A DNA stretch of 64,000 nucleotides from Ptiloglossa arizonensis (GCF_051014685.1 NW_027478399.1:2140544-2204543), one strand, 5' to 3'; shown: positions 24,599 to 38,094, numbered from the stretch's first letter. Numbers and translations are program-made. Notes: generated by a model from the sequence alone, not told the origin.

Positions 24599-26930
24599 AT
24601 TCCTTAACTTCAAACTCCCATATCTCGCGAACGGATTGACGAACTCGAGAAATTCCTGTTGCATCTGAAAGCAGAAACTCGCCCGATTACAACGGTATGT
24701 GTATTTTTGCCCTAGGCCATAGCAGTTATTGGTTTCGAGTATCAGACTTGCGAAAATTTTGATGGTTTCTCAAGCGTTCCTTAATTTCAAACTCCCATAC
24801 CTCGCTAACGGATTGTCGAACTCGAGAAATTCCTGTTGCATCTGAAAGCAGAGACTCGCCCGATTACAAAGGTATGTGTATTTTTGCCCTAGGCCATAGT
24901 GGTTATTGGTTTCGAGTATCAGACTTGCGAAAATTTTGATGGTTTCTCAAACGTTCCTTAACTTCTAACTCCCATATCTCGCGTACGGATTGACGAACTC
25001 GAGAAATTCCTGTTGCATCTGAAAGTAGACACTCGCCCGATTACAATGGTGTGTGTACTTTTCCCCTAGGCCATTCCAGTTATTGGTTTCGAGTATCAGA
25101 CCAGAGAAAATTTTGATGGTTTCTCAACCATTCCTTAATTTCGAACTCCCATATCTCGCGAACGGATTGACGAACTCGAGAAATTCCTGTTGCATCTGAA
25201 AGTAGAAACTCGCACGATTACAACGGTATGTGTATTTTTCCCCTAGGCCTTTGTAGTTATTGGTTTCGGGAATCAGACTTGCGAAAATTTTGATGGTTTC
25301 TCAACCATTCCTTAACTTCTAACTCCCATATCTCGCGAACGGTTTGACGACCTGGAGAAATTCCTGTTGCATCTGAAAGTAGAAACTCGCACGATTACAA
25401 CGGTATGTGTATTTTTCCCCTAGGCCTTTGTAGTTATTGGTTTCGGGAATCAGACTTGCGAAAATTTTGATGGTTTCTCAACAATTCCTTTACTTCTAAC
25501 TCCCATATCTCGCGAACGGATTGACGAACTCGAGAAATTCCTGTTGCATCTGAAAGTAGAAACTCGCCCGATTACAATGGTGTGTGTACTTTTCCCCTAG
25601 GCCATTCCAGTTATTGGTTTCGAGTATCAGACCAGCGAAAATTTTGGTGGTTTCTCAACCATTCCTTAACTTCAAACTCCCATATCTCGCGAACGGATTG
25701 ACGAACTCGAGAAATTCCTGTTGCATCTGAAAGCAGAAACTCGCCCGATTACAACGGTATGTGTATTTTTGCCCTAGGCCATAGCAGTTATTGGTTTCGA
25801 GTATCAGACTTGCGAAAATTTTGATGGTTTCTCAAGCGTTCCTTAATTTCAAACTCCCATACCTCGCTAACGGATTGTCGAACTCGAGAAATTCCTGTTG
25901 CATCTGAAAGCAGAGATTCGCCCGATTACAAAGGTATGTGTATTTTTGCCCTAGGCCATAGTGGTTATTGGTTTCGAGTATCAGACTTGCGAAAATTTTG
26001 ATGGTTCCTCAACCATTCCTTAACTTCGAACTCCCATATCTCGCGAACAGATTGACGAACTCGAGAAATTCCTGTTGCATCTGAAAGTAGAAACTCGACC
26101 GATTACAACGGTATGTGTATTTTTCCCCTAGGCCTTTGTAGATATTGGTTTCGGGAATCAGACTTGCGAAAATTTTGATGGTTTCTCAACCATTCCTTAA
26201 CTTCCAACTCCCATATCTCGCGACCGGATTGACGAATTCGAGAAATTCCTATTGCATCTGAAAGCAGAAACTCGCCTAATTTCAACGGTAAGTGTACTTT
26301 TCCCCTAGGCCATTCCAGTTATTGGTTTCGAGTATCAAATCAGCGAAAATTTTGGTGGTTTCTCAACCATTCCTTAACTTCAAACTCCCATATCTCGCGA
26401 ACGGATTGACGAACTTGAGAAATTCCTGTTGTATCTGAAAGTAGAAAGTGGCCCGATTACAATGGTGTGTGTACTTTTCCGCTAGGCCATTCCAGTTATT
26501 GGTTTCGAGTATCAGACCAGAGAAAATTTTGATGGTTTCTCAACCGTTCCTTAACTTCGAACTCCCATATCTCGCGAATGGATTGACGAACTCGTGAAAT
26601 TCCTGTTGCATCTGAAAGTAGAAACTCGCCCGATTACAATGGTGTGTGTACTTTTCCGCTAGGCCATTCCAGTTATTGGTTTCGAGTATCAGACCAGAGA
26701 AAATTTTGATGGTTGCTCAATCGTTCCTTAACTTCGAACTCCCATACCTCGCTAACGGATTGTCGAACTCGAGAAATTCCTGTTGCATTTGAAAGCAGAG
26801 ACTCGCCCGATTACAAAGGTGTGTGGACTTTTCCCTCAAGCCATAGTAGTTATTGGTTTCGAGTATCAGACTTGCGAAAATTTTGATGGATTCTCAACCA
26901 TTCCTTAACTTCAAACTCCCATATCTCGCG
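24599..26930. repeat. 13-mer HOR (2,301 bp), copy 2
   Basis: Apparently identical repeat of 22,298-24,598. The right edge is near 26,931, where gcgaatggattgacgaaatcg replaces gcgaacggattgacgaactcg. The last part (from about 26,735, gtgtggacttttccctcaagcc) also opens a match to 7,620-8,520, so the duplication cut into an older shared segment. Confidence 0.9.
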
Positions 26931-27610
26931 AATGGATTGACGAAATCGAGAAATTCCTGTTGCATCTGAAAGTAGAAACTCGCCCGATTGCAAAGGTGTG
27001 TGTACTTTTCCCCTAGGCCATTCCAGTTATTGGTTTCGAGTATCAGACCAGCGAAAATTTCGATGGTTTCTCAACCATTCCTTAACTTCAAACTCCCATA
27101 TCTCGCGAACGGATTGACGAACTCGAGAAATTCCTGTTGCATCTGAAAGCAGAAACTCGCCCGATTACAATGGTGTGTGTACTTTTCCCCTAGGCCATAG
27201 TAGCTATTGGCTTCGAGTATCAGCCTTGCGAAAATTTTGATGGTTGCTCAATCGTTCCTTAACTTCGAACTCCCATATCTCGCGAACGGATTGACGAACT
27301 CGAGAAATTCCTGTTGCATCTGAAGGCAGAAACTCGCCCGATTACAACGGTATGTGTATTTTTCCCCTAGGCCTTTGTAGTTATTGATTTCGGGAATCAG
27401 ACTTGCGAAAATTTTGATGGTTTCTCAACCATTCCTTAATATCAAACTCCCATATCTCGCGAACGGATTGACGCACTCGACAAATTCCTGTTGCATCTGA
27501 AAGTAGAAGCTCGTCCGGTTACAATGGTGTGTGTACTTTTCCCCCAAGCCATAGTAGTTATTGGTTTCGAGCATCAGACTTGCGAAAATTTTGATGGATT
27601 CTCAATCATT
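26735..27610. repeat. Satellite segment shared with about 7,620-8,500 (108 monomers away)
   Basis: Monomers with gctaacggattgtcg, gtgtggacttttccctcaagcc, the gcgaatggattgacg unit, ctattggcttcgag and gaaggcagaaactcg occur in the same order as at 7,620-8,500. The gaaggcag marker is at 27,322 and 8,208, an offset of 19,114 bp: 108 monomers less the 2 bp predicted by the indels in between. It links the left third of the window with the middle. Confidence 0.75.
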
Positions 27611-27689
27611 CCTTAATTTCAAACTCCCATATCTCGCGAATGGATTGACGAACACGAGAAACTCCTGTTGCATCTGAAAGCACAGACTC

Positions 27690-28760
27690 GCCCGATTACA
27701 ATGGTATGTGTATTTTTGCCCTAGGCCATTGTAGTTATTGGTTTCGAGTATCAGACCAGCGAAAATTTCGATGGTTTCTCAACCATTCCTTAACTTCAAA
27801 CTCCCATATCTCGCGAACGGATTGACGAACTCGAGAAATTACTGTTGCTTCTGAAAGTAGAAACTTGCCCGATTACAATGGTGTGTGTACTTTTCCACTA
27901 CGCCATAGTAGCTACTGGTTTCGAGTATCAGCCTTGCGAAAATTTTGATGGTTGCTCAATCGTTCCTTAACTTCAAACTCCCATATCTCGCGAACGGATT
28001 GACGAACTCGAGAAATTCCTGTTGCATCTGAAAGTAGAATCTCGCACGATTACAACGGTATGTGTATTTTTCCCCTAGACCTTTGTAGTTATTGGTTTCT
28101 GGAATCAGACTTGCGAAAATTTTGATGGTTTCTCAACCATTCCTTAACTTCTAACTCCCATATCTCGCGAACGGAATGACGAACTCGAGAAATTCCTGTT
28201 GCATCTGAAAGTAGAAACTCGCCCGATTACAATGGTATGTGTATTTTTGCCCTAGGCCATTGTAGTTATTGGTTTCGAGTATCAGACCAGCGAAAATTTC
28301 GATGGTTTCTCAACCATTCCTTAACTTCAAACTCCCATATCTCGCGAACGGATTGACGAACTCGAGAAATTACTGTTGCTTCTGAAAGTAGAAACTTGCC
28401 CGATTACAATGGTGTGTGTACTTTTCCACTACGCCATAGTAGCTACTGGTTTCGAGTATCAGCCTTGCGAAAATTTTGATGGTTGCTCAATCGTTCCTTA
28501 ACTTCAAACTCCCATATCTCGCGAACGGATTGACGAACTCGAGAAATTCCTGTTGCATCTGAAAGTAGAATCTCGCACGATTACAACGGTATGTGTATTT
28601 TTCCCCTAGACCTTTGTAGTTATTGGTTTCTGGAATCAGACTTGCGAAAATTTTGATGGTTTCTCAACCATTCCTTAACTTCTAACTCCCATATCTCGCG
28701 AACGGAATGACGAACTCGAGAAATTCCTGTTGCATCTGAAAGTAGAAACTCGCCCGATTA
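27690..28760. repeat. Tandem trimer duplication (531-bp unit)
   Basis: Two copies, 27,690-28,220 and 28,221-28,755. Rare variants repeat at exactly 531 bp: gaaaatttcgatgg (27,761 and 28,292), ccactacgccatagtagctactgg (near 27,896 and 28,427), and cccctagacctttgtag with ggtttctggaatc. No difference was seen between the copies. The left edge lies just after the gcacagactcg variant, and the right edge where acaatggtatg becomes acaacggtgtg. Confidence 0.88.
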
Positions 28761-31130
28761 CAACGGTGTGTGTACTTTTCCCCTAGGCCATTCCAGTTAT
28801 TGGTTTCGAGTAACAGACCAGCGAAAATTTTGATGGTTTCTCAACCATTCCTTAACTTCAACCTCCCATATCTCGCGAACGGATTGACGAACTCGAGAAA
28901 TATCTGTTGCATCGAAAAGTAGATACTCGCCCGATTACAATGGTATGTGAATTTTTCCCCTAGGCCATTGTAGTTATTGGTTTCGAGTATCAGACCAGCG
29001 AAAATTTTGATGGTTTCTCAACCATTCCTTAACTTCAAACTCCCATATCTCGCGAACGGATTGACGAACTCGAGAAATTCCTGTTGCATCTGAAAGTAGA
29101 AACTAGCACGATTACAACGGTATGTGTATTTTTCCCCTAGGCCTTTGTAGGTATTGGTTTCGGGAATCAGACTTGCGAAAATTTTGATGGTTTCTCAACC
29201 ATTCCTTAACTTCTAACTCCCATATCTCGCGTACGGATTGACGAACTCGAGAAATTCCTGTTGCAACTGAAAGTAGAAACTCGCCCGATTACAATGGTGT
29301 GTGTACTTTTCCCCTAGGTCATTCCAGTTATTGGTTTCGAGTATCAGACCAGAGAAAATTTTGATGGTTTCTCAACCATTCCTTAACTTCGAACTCCCAT
29401 ATCTCGCGAACGGATTGACGAACTCGAGAAATTCCTGTTGCATCTGAAAGTAGAAACTCGCACGATTACAACGGTATGTGTATTCTTCCCCTGGGCCTTT
29501 GTAGTTATTGGTTTCGGGAATCAGACTTGCGAAAATTTTGATGGTTTCCCAACCATTCCTTAACTTCTAACTCCCATATCTCGCGAACGGATTGACGAAC
29601 TCCAGAAATTCCTGTTGCATCTGAAAGTAGAAACTCGCCCGATTACAATGGTGTGTGTACTTTTTCCCTAGGCCATTCCAGTTATTGGTTTCGAGTATCA
29701 GACCAGCGAAAATTTTGGTGGTTTCTCAACCATTCCTTAACTTCAAACTCCCATATCTCGCGAACGGATTGACGAACTCGAGAAATTCCTGTTGCATCTG
29801 AAAGCAGAAACTCGCCCGATTACAACGGTATGTGTATTTTTGCCCTAGGCCATAGCAGTTATTGGTTTCGAGTATCAGACTTGCGAAAATTTTGATGGTT
29901 TCTCAAGCGTTCCTTAATTTCAAACTCCCATACCTCGCTAACGGATTGTCGAACTCGAGAAATTCCTGTTGCATCTGAAAGCAGAGACTCGCCCGATTAC
30001 AAAGGTATGTGTATTTTTGCCCTAGGCCATAGTGGTTATTGGTTTCGAGTATCAGACTTGCGAAAATTTTGATGGTTTCTCAAACGTTCCTTAACTTCTA
30101 ACTCCCATATCTCGCGTACGGATTGACGAACTCGAGAAATTCCTGTTGCATCTGAAAGTAGACACTCGCCCGATTACAATGGTGTGTGTACTTTTCCCCT
30201 AGGCCATTCCAGTTATTGGTTTCGAGTATCAGACCAGAGAAAATTTTGATGGTTTCTCAACCATTCCTTAACTTCGAACTCCCATATCTCGCGAACGGAT
30301 TGACGAACTCGAGAAATTCCTGTTGCATCTGAAAGTAGAAACTCGCACGATTACAACGGTATGTGTATTTTTCCCCTAGGCCTTTGTAGTTATTGGTTTC
30401 GGGAATCAGACTTGCGAAAATTTTGATGGTTTCTCAACCATTCCTTAACTTCTAACTCCCATATCTCGCGAACGGTTTGACGACCTGGAGAAATTCCTGT
30501 TGCATCTGAAAGTAGAAACTCGCACGATTACAACGGTATGTGTATTTTTCCCCTAGGCCTTTGTAGTTATTGGTTTCGGGAATCAGACTTGCGAAAATTT
30601 TGATGGTTTCTCAACAATTCCTTTACTTCTAACTCCCATATCTCGCGAACGGATTGACGAACTCGAGAAATTCCTGTTGCATCTGAAAGTAGAAACTCGC
30701 CCGATTTCAATGGTGTGTGTACTTTTCCCCTAGGCCATTCCAGTTATTGGTTTCGAGTATCAGACCAGCGAAAATTTTGGTGGTTTCTCAACCATTCCTT
30801 AACTTCAAACTCCCATATCTCGCGAACGGATTGACGAACTCGAGAAATTCCTGTTGCATCTGAAAGCAGAAACTCGCCCGATTACAACGGTATGTGTATT
30901 TTTGCCCTAGGCCATAGCAGTTATTGGTTTCGAGTATCAGACTTGCGAAAATTTTGATGGTTTCTCAAGCGTTCCTTAATTTCAAACTCCCATACCTCGC
31001 TAACGGATTGTCGAACTCGAGAAATTCCTGTTGCATCTGAAAGCAGAGACTCGCCCGATTACAAAGGTATGTGTATTTTTGCCCTAGGCCATAGTGGTTA
31101 TTGGTTTCGAGTATCAGACTTGCGAAAATT
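28679..31130. repeat. Copy of 21,245-23,695, with a 6-mer duplication (1,062 bp)
   Basis: The left and central parts follow 21,245-23,695 at 7,434 bp. Inside it a six-monomer unit begins near 29,700 and repeats from about 30,760: catagcagttatt near 29,853 and 30,915, and caaacgttcc at 30,081 and 31,143, each 1,062 bp apart. The second 6-mer copy breaks off near 31,660. Differences from the partner include ccttaacttcgaac near 30,265 versus ccttaatttcgaac near 22,832. Confidence 0.82.
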
Positions 31131-31139
31131 TTGATGGTT

Positions 31140-32905
31140 TCTCAAACGTTCCTTAACTTCTAACTCCCATATCTCGCGTACGGATTGACGAACTCGAGAA
31201 ATTCCTGTTGCATCTGAAAGTAGACACTCGCCCGATTACAATGGTGTGTGTACTTTTCCCCTAGGCCATTCCAGTTATTGGTTTCGAGTATCAGACCAGA
31301 GGAAGTTTTGATGGTTTCTCAACCATTCCTTAACTTCGAACTCCCATATCTCGCGAACGGATTGACGAACTCGAGAAATTCCTGTTGCATCTGAAAGTAG
31401 AAACTCGCACGATTACAACGGTATGTGTATTTTTCCATTAGGCCTTTGTAGTTATTGGTTTCGGGAATCAGACTTGCGAAAATTTTGATGGTTTCTCAAT
31501 CATTTCTTAACTTCTAACTCCCATATCTCGCGAACGGTTTGACGAACTCGAGAAATTCCTGTTGCATCTGAAAGTAGAAACTCGCCCGATTACAATGGTG
31601 TGTGTACGTTTCCCCTAGGCCATTCCAGTTATTGGTTTCGAGTATCAGACCAGCGAAAATTTTGATGGTTTCTCAAGCGTTCCTTAATTTCAAACTCCTA
31701 TACCTCGCTAACGGATTGTCGAACTCGAGAAATTCCTGTTGCATCTGAAAGCAGAGACTCGCCCGATTACAAAGGTATGTGTATTTTTGCCCTAGGCCAT
31801 AGTAGTTATTGGTTTCGAGTATCAGACTTGCGAAAATTTTCATGGTTTCTCAAACGTTCCTTAACTTCCAACTCCCATATCTCGCGAACGGATTGACGAA
31901 CTCGAGAAATTCCTTTTGCATCTGAAAGTAGACACTCGCCCGATTACAATGGTGTGTGTACTTTTCCCCCAAGCCATAGTAGTTATTGGTTTCGAGTATC
32001 AGACTTGCGAAAATTTTGATGGATTCTCAACCATTCCTTAACTTCAAACTCCCATATCTCGCGAACGGATTGACGAACTCGAGTAATTCCTATTGCATCT
32101 GAAAGGAGAAACTCGCCCGATTTCAACGGTATGGGTACTTTTTCCCTAGGCCATTCCAGTTATTGGTTTCGGGTATCAGATTTGCGAAAATTTTGATGGT
32201 TTCTCAACCATTCCTAAACTTCAAACACCCATATCTCGCGAACGGATTGACGAACTCGAGAAATTCCTGTTGCATCTGAAAGTAGAATCTCGCCCGATTT
32301 CAATGGTGTATGTACTTTTCCCCTAGGCCATTGCAGTTATTGGTTTCGAATATCAGACTTGCGAAAATTTTGATGGTTGCGCAAGCGTTCCTTAACTTCA
32401 AACTCCCATATCTCGCGAACGGATTGACGAACTCGAGAAATTCCTGTTGCATCTGAAAGTAGAAGCTCGCCCGATTACAATGGTGTGTGTACTTTTCCCC
32501 TAGACCATAGTAGTTATTGGTTTCGAGTATCAGACTTGCGAAAATTTTGATGGTTTCTCAACCATACCTTAACTTCGAACACCCATATCTCGCGAACGGA
32601 TTGACGAACTCGAGAAATTCCTGTTGCATCTGAAAGTAGAAACTCGCCCGATAACAACGGTATGTGTACTTTTTCCCTAGGCCACTCCAGTTATTGGTTT
32701 CGAGAATCAGACGTGCGAAAATTTTGATGGTTTCGCAACCATTCCTTAACTTCATACTCCCATATCTCGCGAACGAATTGACGAACTCGAGAAATTCCTT
32801 TTGCATCTGAAAGCAGGAACTCGCCCGATTACAACGGTTTGTGTAATTTTGCCCTAGGCCATAGTAGTTATTGGTTTCGAGTATCAGACTTGCGAAAATT
32901 TTGAT
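31140..32905. repeat. Satellite segment copied at about 48,305-50,250
   Basis: Markers in order in both places: gtgtgtacgtttcccctagg, ttttcatggtttctcaaacg, cggtatgggtactttttccc, the acacccatatctcg monomer, ggtttcgaatatcag, ggttgcgcaagcg, and ctcaaccataccttaac. The offset is 17,167 bp (97 monomers less 2) to about 31,650 and 17,344 bp (98 monomers less 2) after it. The partner therefore has one extra monomer, with ccttcacttc and ggattaccgaactcgtg. The right end is near 32,905. Confidence 0.8.
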
Positions 32906-34652
32906 GGTTTCTCAAGTGTTCCTTAACTTCTAACTCCCATATCTCCCAAACGGATTGACGAACTCGAGAAATTCCTTTTGCATCTGAAAGTAGAAACTCG
33001 CCCGATTACAATGGTGTGTGTACTTTTCCCCTAGGCCATTCCAGTTATTGGTTTCGAGTATCAGACCAGCGAAAATTTTGATGGTTTCTCAACCATTCCT
33101 TAATTTCAAACTCCCATATCTCGCGAACGGATTGACGAACTCGAGTAATTCCTATTGCATCTGAAAGGAGAAACTCGCCCGATTTCAACGGTATGTGTAC
33201 TTTTTCCCTAGGCCATTCCAGTTATTGGTTTCGTGTATCAGACTTGCGAAAATTTTGATGGTTTCCCATCCATTCCTAAACTTCAAACTCCCATATGTCG
33301 CGAACGGATTGACGAACTCGAGAAATTCCTGTTGCATCTGAAAGTAGAAACTCGCCCGATTACAATGGTGTGTGTACTTTTCCCCTAGGCCATTCCAGTT
33401 ATTGGTTTCGAGTACCAAATCAGCGAAAATTTTGGTGGTATCTCAACCATTAATTAACTTCAAACTCCCATATCACGCAAACGGATTGACGAACTCGAGA
33501 AATTCGTGTTGAATCTGAAAGTAGAAACTCGCCCGATTACAATGGTGTGTGTACTTTTCCCCTAGGCCATTCCAGTTATTGGTTTCGAGTATCAGACTTG
33601 CGAAAATTTTGATGGTTTCTCAAGCGTTCCTTAACTTCTGACTCCCATATCTCGCAAACGGATTGACGAACTCGAGAAATTCCTGTTGTATCTGAAAGTA
33701 GAAACTCGCCCGATTACAACGGTATGTGTTCTTTTCCCCTAGGCCATTCCAGATATTGGTTTCGATTAGCAGAACAGCGAAAATTTTGATGGTTACTCAA
33801 TCATTCCTTAATTTCAAACTCCCATATCTCGCGAACGGATTGACGAACTCGAGTAATTCCTATTGCATCTGAAAGCAGAAACTCGCCCGATTTCAACGGT
33901 ATGTGTACTTTTTCCCTGGGCCAATCCAGTTATTGGTTTCGGGTTTCAGACTTGCGAAAATTTTGATGGTTTCTCAACCATTCCTTAATTTCAAACTCCC
34001 ATATCTCGCGAACGGATTGACGTACTCGAGAAATTCCTGTTGCATCTGAAAATAGAAACTCGCCCGATTGCAATGGTGTGTGTACTATTCCCCTAGGCCA
34101 TGCCTGTTATTGGTTTCGAGTATCAAATCAGCGAAAATTTTGGTGGTTTCTCAAGCATTCCTTAACTTCAAACTCCCATATCTCGCGAACGGATTGACGA
34201 ACTCGAGAAATTCCTGTTGCATCTGAAAGCAGAAACTCGCCCGATTACAACGGTATGTGTATTTTTGCCCTAGGCCATAGCAGTTATTGGTTTCGAGTAT
34301 CAGACTTGCGAAAATTTTGATGGTTTCTCAAGCGATCCTTAATTTCAAACTCCCATACCTCGCTAACGGATTGTCGAACTCGAGAAATTCCTGTTGCATC
34401 TGAAAGCAGAGACTCGCCCGATTACAAAGGTATGTGTATTTTTGCCCTAGGCCATAGTGGTTATTGGTTTCGAGTATCAGACTTGCGATAATTTTGATGG
34501 TTTCTCAAACGTTCCTTAACTTCTAACTCCCATATCTCGCGTACGGATTGACGAACTCGAGAAATTCCTGTTGCATCCGAAAGTAGACACTCGCCCGATT
34601 ACAATGGTGTGTGTACTTTTCCCCTAGGCCATTCCAGTTATTGGTTTCGAGT
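32730..34652. repeat. Satellite segment copied at 40,694-42,616 (45 monomers away)
   Basis: About eleven monomers recur 7,964 bp on (45 monomers less 1 bp). Markers are ctcccaaacgg (32,943 and 40,907), gtttcccatccattcc, catatgtcgcgaacgg, gtaccaaatcagcg with caaccattaattaac, ggtttcgattagcagaac, and gccatgcctgttattgg. The copies part at 34,653, where gaccagag is met in this copy and gacttgcg in the other. Confidence 0.85.
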
Positions 34653-35333
34653 ATCAGACCAGAGAAAATTTTGATGGTTTCTCAACCATTCCTTAACTTC
34701 GAACTCCTATATCTCGCGAACGGATTGACGAACTCGAGAAATTCCTGTTGCATCTGAAAGTAGAACCTGCACGATTACAACGGTATGTGTATTTTTCCCC
34801 TAGGCCATTCCAGTTATTGGTTTCGAGTATCAGACCAGAGAAAATTTTGATGGTTTCTCAAGCGTTCCTTAATTTCAAACTCCCATACCTCGCTAACGGA
34901 TTGTCGAACTCGAGAAATTCCTGTTGCATCTGAAAGCAGAGACTCGCCCGATTACAAAGGTATGTGTATTTTTGCCCTAGGCCATAGTGGTTATTGGTTT
35001 CGAGTATCAGACTTGCGAAAATTTTGATGGTTTCTCAAACGTTCCTTAACTTCTAACTCCCATATCTCGCGTACGGATTGACGAACTCGAGAAATTTCTG
35101 TTGCATCTGAAAGTAGACACTCGCCCGATTACAATGGTGTGTGTACTTTTCCCCTAGGCCATTCCAGTTATTGGTTTCGAGTATCAGACCACAGAAAATT
35201 TTGATGGTTTCTCAACCATTCCTTAACTTCGAACTCCCATATCTCGCGAACGGTTTGACGAACTCGAGAAATTCGTGTTGCATCTGAAAGTAGAAACTCG
35301 CACGATTACAACGGTATGTGTATTTTTCCACTA
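34325..35333. repeat. Trimer duplication (530/531 bp), two copies
   Basis: The monomer run catacctcgctaacgg, gcgtacggattgacg, gaactcc(c/t)atatctcg is present twice, with tacctcgc at 34,356 and 34,886. The spacing is 530 bp because of a 1-bp deletion at about 34,766 (gaacctgcacg for gaaactcgcacg). The match ends near 34,803 and 35,333, where one copy has ccattccag and the other cctttgtag. Substitutions such as ctgttgcatccgaaag near 34,570 show the copies are not fresh. Confidence 0.75.
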
Positions 35334-35969
35334 GGCCTTTGTAGTTATTGGTTTCGGGAATCAGACTTGCGAAAATTTTGATGGTTTCTCAACCATTCCT
35401 TAACTTCTAACTCCCATATCTCGCGAACGGATTGACGAACTCGAGAAATTCCTGTTGCATCTGAAAGTAGAAACTCGCCCGATTACAATGGTGTGTGTAC
35501 TTTTCCCCTAGGCCATTCCAGTTATTGGTTTCGAGTATCAGACTTGCGAAAATTTTGATGGTTTCTCAAGCGTTCCATAATTTCAAACTCCCATACCTCG
35601 CTAACGGATTGTCGAACTCGAGAAATTCCTGTTGCATCTGAAAGCAGAGACTCGCCCGATTACAATGGTGTGTGTACTTTTCCCCTAGGCCATAGTAGCT
35701 ATTGGTTTCGAGTATCAGCCTTGCGAAAATTTTGATGGTTGCTCAATCGTTCCTTAACTTCAAACTCCCATATCTCGCGAACGGATTGACGAACTCGAGA
35801 AATTCCTGTTGCATCGGAAAGTAGATACTCGCCCGATTACAATGGTATGTGAATTTTTCCCCTAGGCCATTGTAGTTATTGGTTTCGAGTATCAGACCAG
35901 CGAAAATTTTGATGGTTTCTCAACCATTCCTTAACTTCGAACTCCCATATCTCGCGAACAGATTGACGA
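35334..35969. repeat. Satellite monomers between HOR blocks
   Basis: About 3.6 monomers. The part near 35,400-35,640 follows 7,440-7,680, sharing the ccataatttcaaactcc variant (35,573). The part from 35,865 begins a match to 44,538 and beyond (8,673 bp, 49 monomers). Confidence 0.72.
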
Positions 35970-38094
35970 ACTCGAGAAATTCCTGTTGCATCTGAAAGTA
36001 GAAGCTCGTCCGGTTACAATGGTGTGTGTACTTTTCCCCCAAGCCATAGTAGTTATTGGTTTCGAGCATCAGACTTGCGAAAATTTTGATGGATTCTCAA
36101 TCATTCCTTAATTTCAAACTCCCATATCTCGCGAATGGATTGACGAACACGAGAAACTCCTGTTGCATCTGAAAGCACAGACTCGCCCGATTACAATGGT
36201 ATGTGTATTTTTGCCCTAGGCCATTGTAGTTATTGGTTTCGAGTATCAGACCAGCGAAAATTTTGATGGTTTCTCAACCATTCCTTAACTTCAAACTCCC
36301 ATATCTCGCGAACGGATTGACGAACTCGAGAAATTACTGTTGCTTCTGAAAGTAGAAACTTGCCCGATTACAATGGTGTGTGTACTTTTCCACTAGGCCA
36401 TAGTAGCTATTGGTTTCGAGTATCAGCCTTGCGAAAATTTTGATGGTTGCTCAATCGTTCCTTAACTTCAAACTCCCATATCTCGCGAACGGATTGACGA
36501 ACTCGAGAAATTCCTGTTGCATCGGAAAGTAGATACTCGCCCGATTACAATGGTGTCTGTACTTTTCCCCTAGGCCATTCCAGTTATTGGTTTCGAGTAT
36601 CAGACCAGAGAAAATTTTGATGGTTTCTCAACCATTCCTTAACTTCGAACTCCCATATCTCGCGAACGGATTGACGAACTCGAGAAATTCCTGTTGCATC
36701 TGAAAGTAGAATCTCGCACGATTACAACGGTATGTGTAGCTTTCCCCTAGGCCTTTGTAGTTATTGGTTTCTGGAATCAGACTTGCGAAAATTTTGATGG
36801 TTTCTCAACCATTCCTTAACTTCTAACTCCCATATCTCGCGAACGGAATGACGAACTCGAGAAATTCCTGTTGCATCTGAAAGTAGAAACTCGCCCGATT
36901 ACAACGGTGTGTGTACTTTTCCCCTAGGCCATTCCAGTTATTGGTTTCGAGTAACAGACCAGCGAAAATTTTGATGGTTTCTCAACCATTCCTTAACTTC
37001 AAACTCCCATATCTCGCGAACGGATTGACGAACTCGAGAAATTCCTGTTGCATCGAAAAGTAGATACTCGCCCGATTACAATGGTATGTGAATTTTTCCC
37101 CTAGGTCATTCCAGTTATTGGTTTCGAGTATCAGACCAGAGAAAATTTTGATGGTTTCTCAACCATTCCTTAACTTCGAACTCCCATATCTCGCGAACGG
37201 ATTGACGAACTCGAGAAATTCCTGTTGCATCTGAAAGCAGAAACTCGCCCGATTACAACGGTATGTGTATTTTTGCCCTAGGCCATAGCAGTTATTGGTT
37301 TCGAGTATCAGACTTGCGAAAATTTTGATGGTTTCTCAAGCGTTCCTTAATTTCAAACTCCCATACCTCGCTAACGGATTGTCGAACTCGAGAAATTCCT
37401 GTTGCATCTGAAAGCAGAGACTCGCCCGATTACAAAGGTATGTGTATTTTTGCCCTAGGCCATAGTGGTTATTGGTTTCGAGTATCAGACTTGCGAAAAT
37501 TTTGATGGTTTCTCAACCATACCTTAACTTCGAACACCCATATCTCGCGAACGGATTGACGAACTCGAGAAATTCCTGTTGCATCTGAAAGTAGAAACTC
37601 GCCCGATAACAACGGTATGTGTACTTTTTCCCTAGGCCACTCCAGTTATTGGTTTCGAGAATCAGACGTGCGAAAATTTTGATGGTTTCGCAACCATTCC
37701 TTAACTTCGAACTCCCATATCTCGCGAACGGATTGACGAACTCGAGAAATTCCTGTTGCATCTGAAAGTAGAAACTCGCACGATTACAACGGTATGTGTA
37801 TTTTTCCCCTAGGCCTTTGTAGTTATTGTTTTCGGGAATCAGACTTGCGAAAATTTTGATGGTTTCTCAACCATTCCTTAACTTCTAACTCCCATATCTC
37901 GCGAACGGTTTGACGACCTGGAGAAATTCCTGTTGCATCTGAAAGTAGAAACTCGCACGATTACAACGGTATGTGTATTTTTCCCCTAGGCCTTTGTAGT
38001 TATTGGTTTCGGGAATCAGACTTGCGAAAATTTTGATGGTTTCTCAACAATTCCTTTACTTCTAACTCCCATATCTCGCGAACGGATTGACGAA
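35970..38094. repeat. 12-mer HOR (2,124 bp), copy 1
   Basis: Twelve monomers repeat directly at 38,095-40,218. The gaagctcgtccggtt variant lies at 36,001 and 38,125. The unit also holds gcacagactcg, actgttgcttctg, gcatcggaaagtagat with tggtgtctgtac, gtatgtgtagctttcccc and the ccactccagttatt monomer with cagacgtgcg. Seen differences are few: cccctagg here versus cccttagg near 38,690, actcccat versus actaccat near 39,127, ttattgttttcgg near 37,823 versus ttattggtttcgg, and ctcgag near 37,741 versus ctggag near 39,865. Confidence 0.9.
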
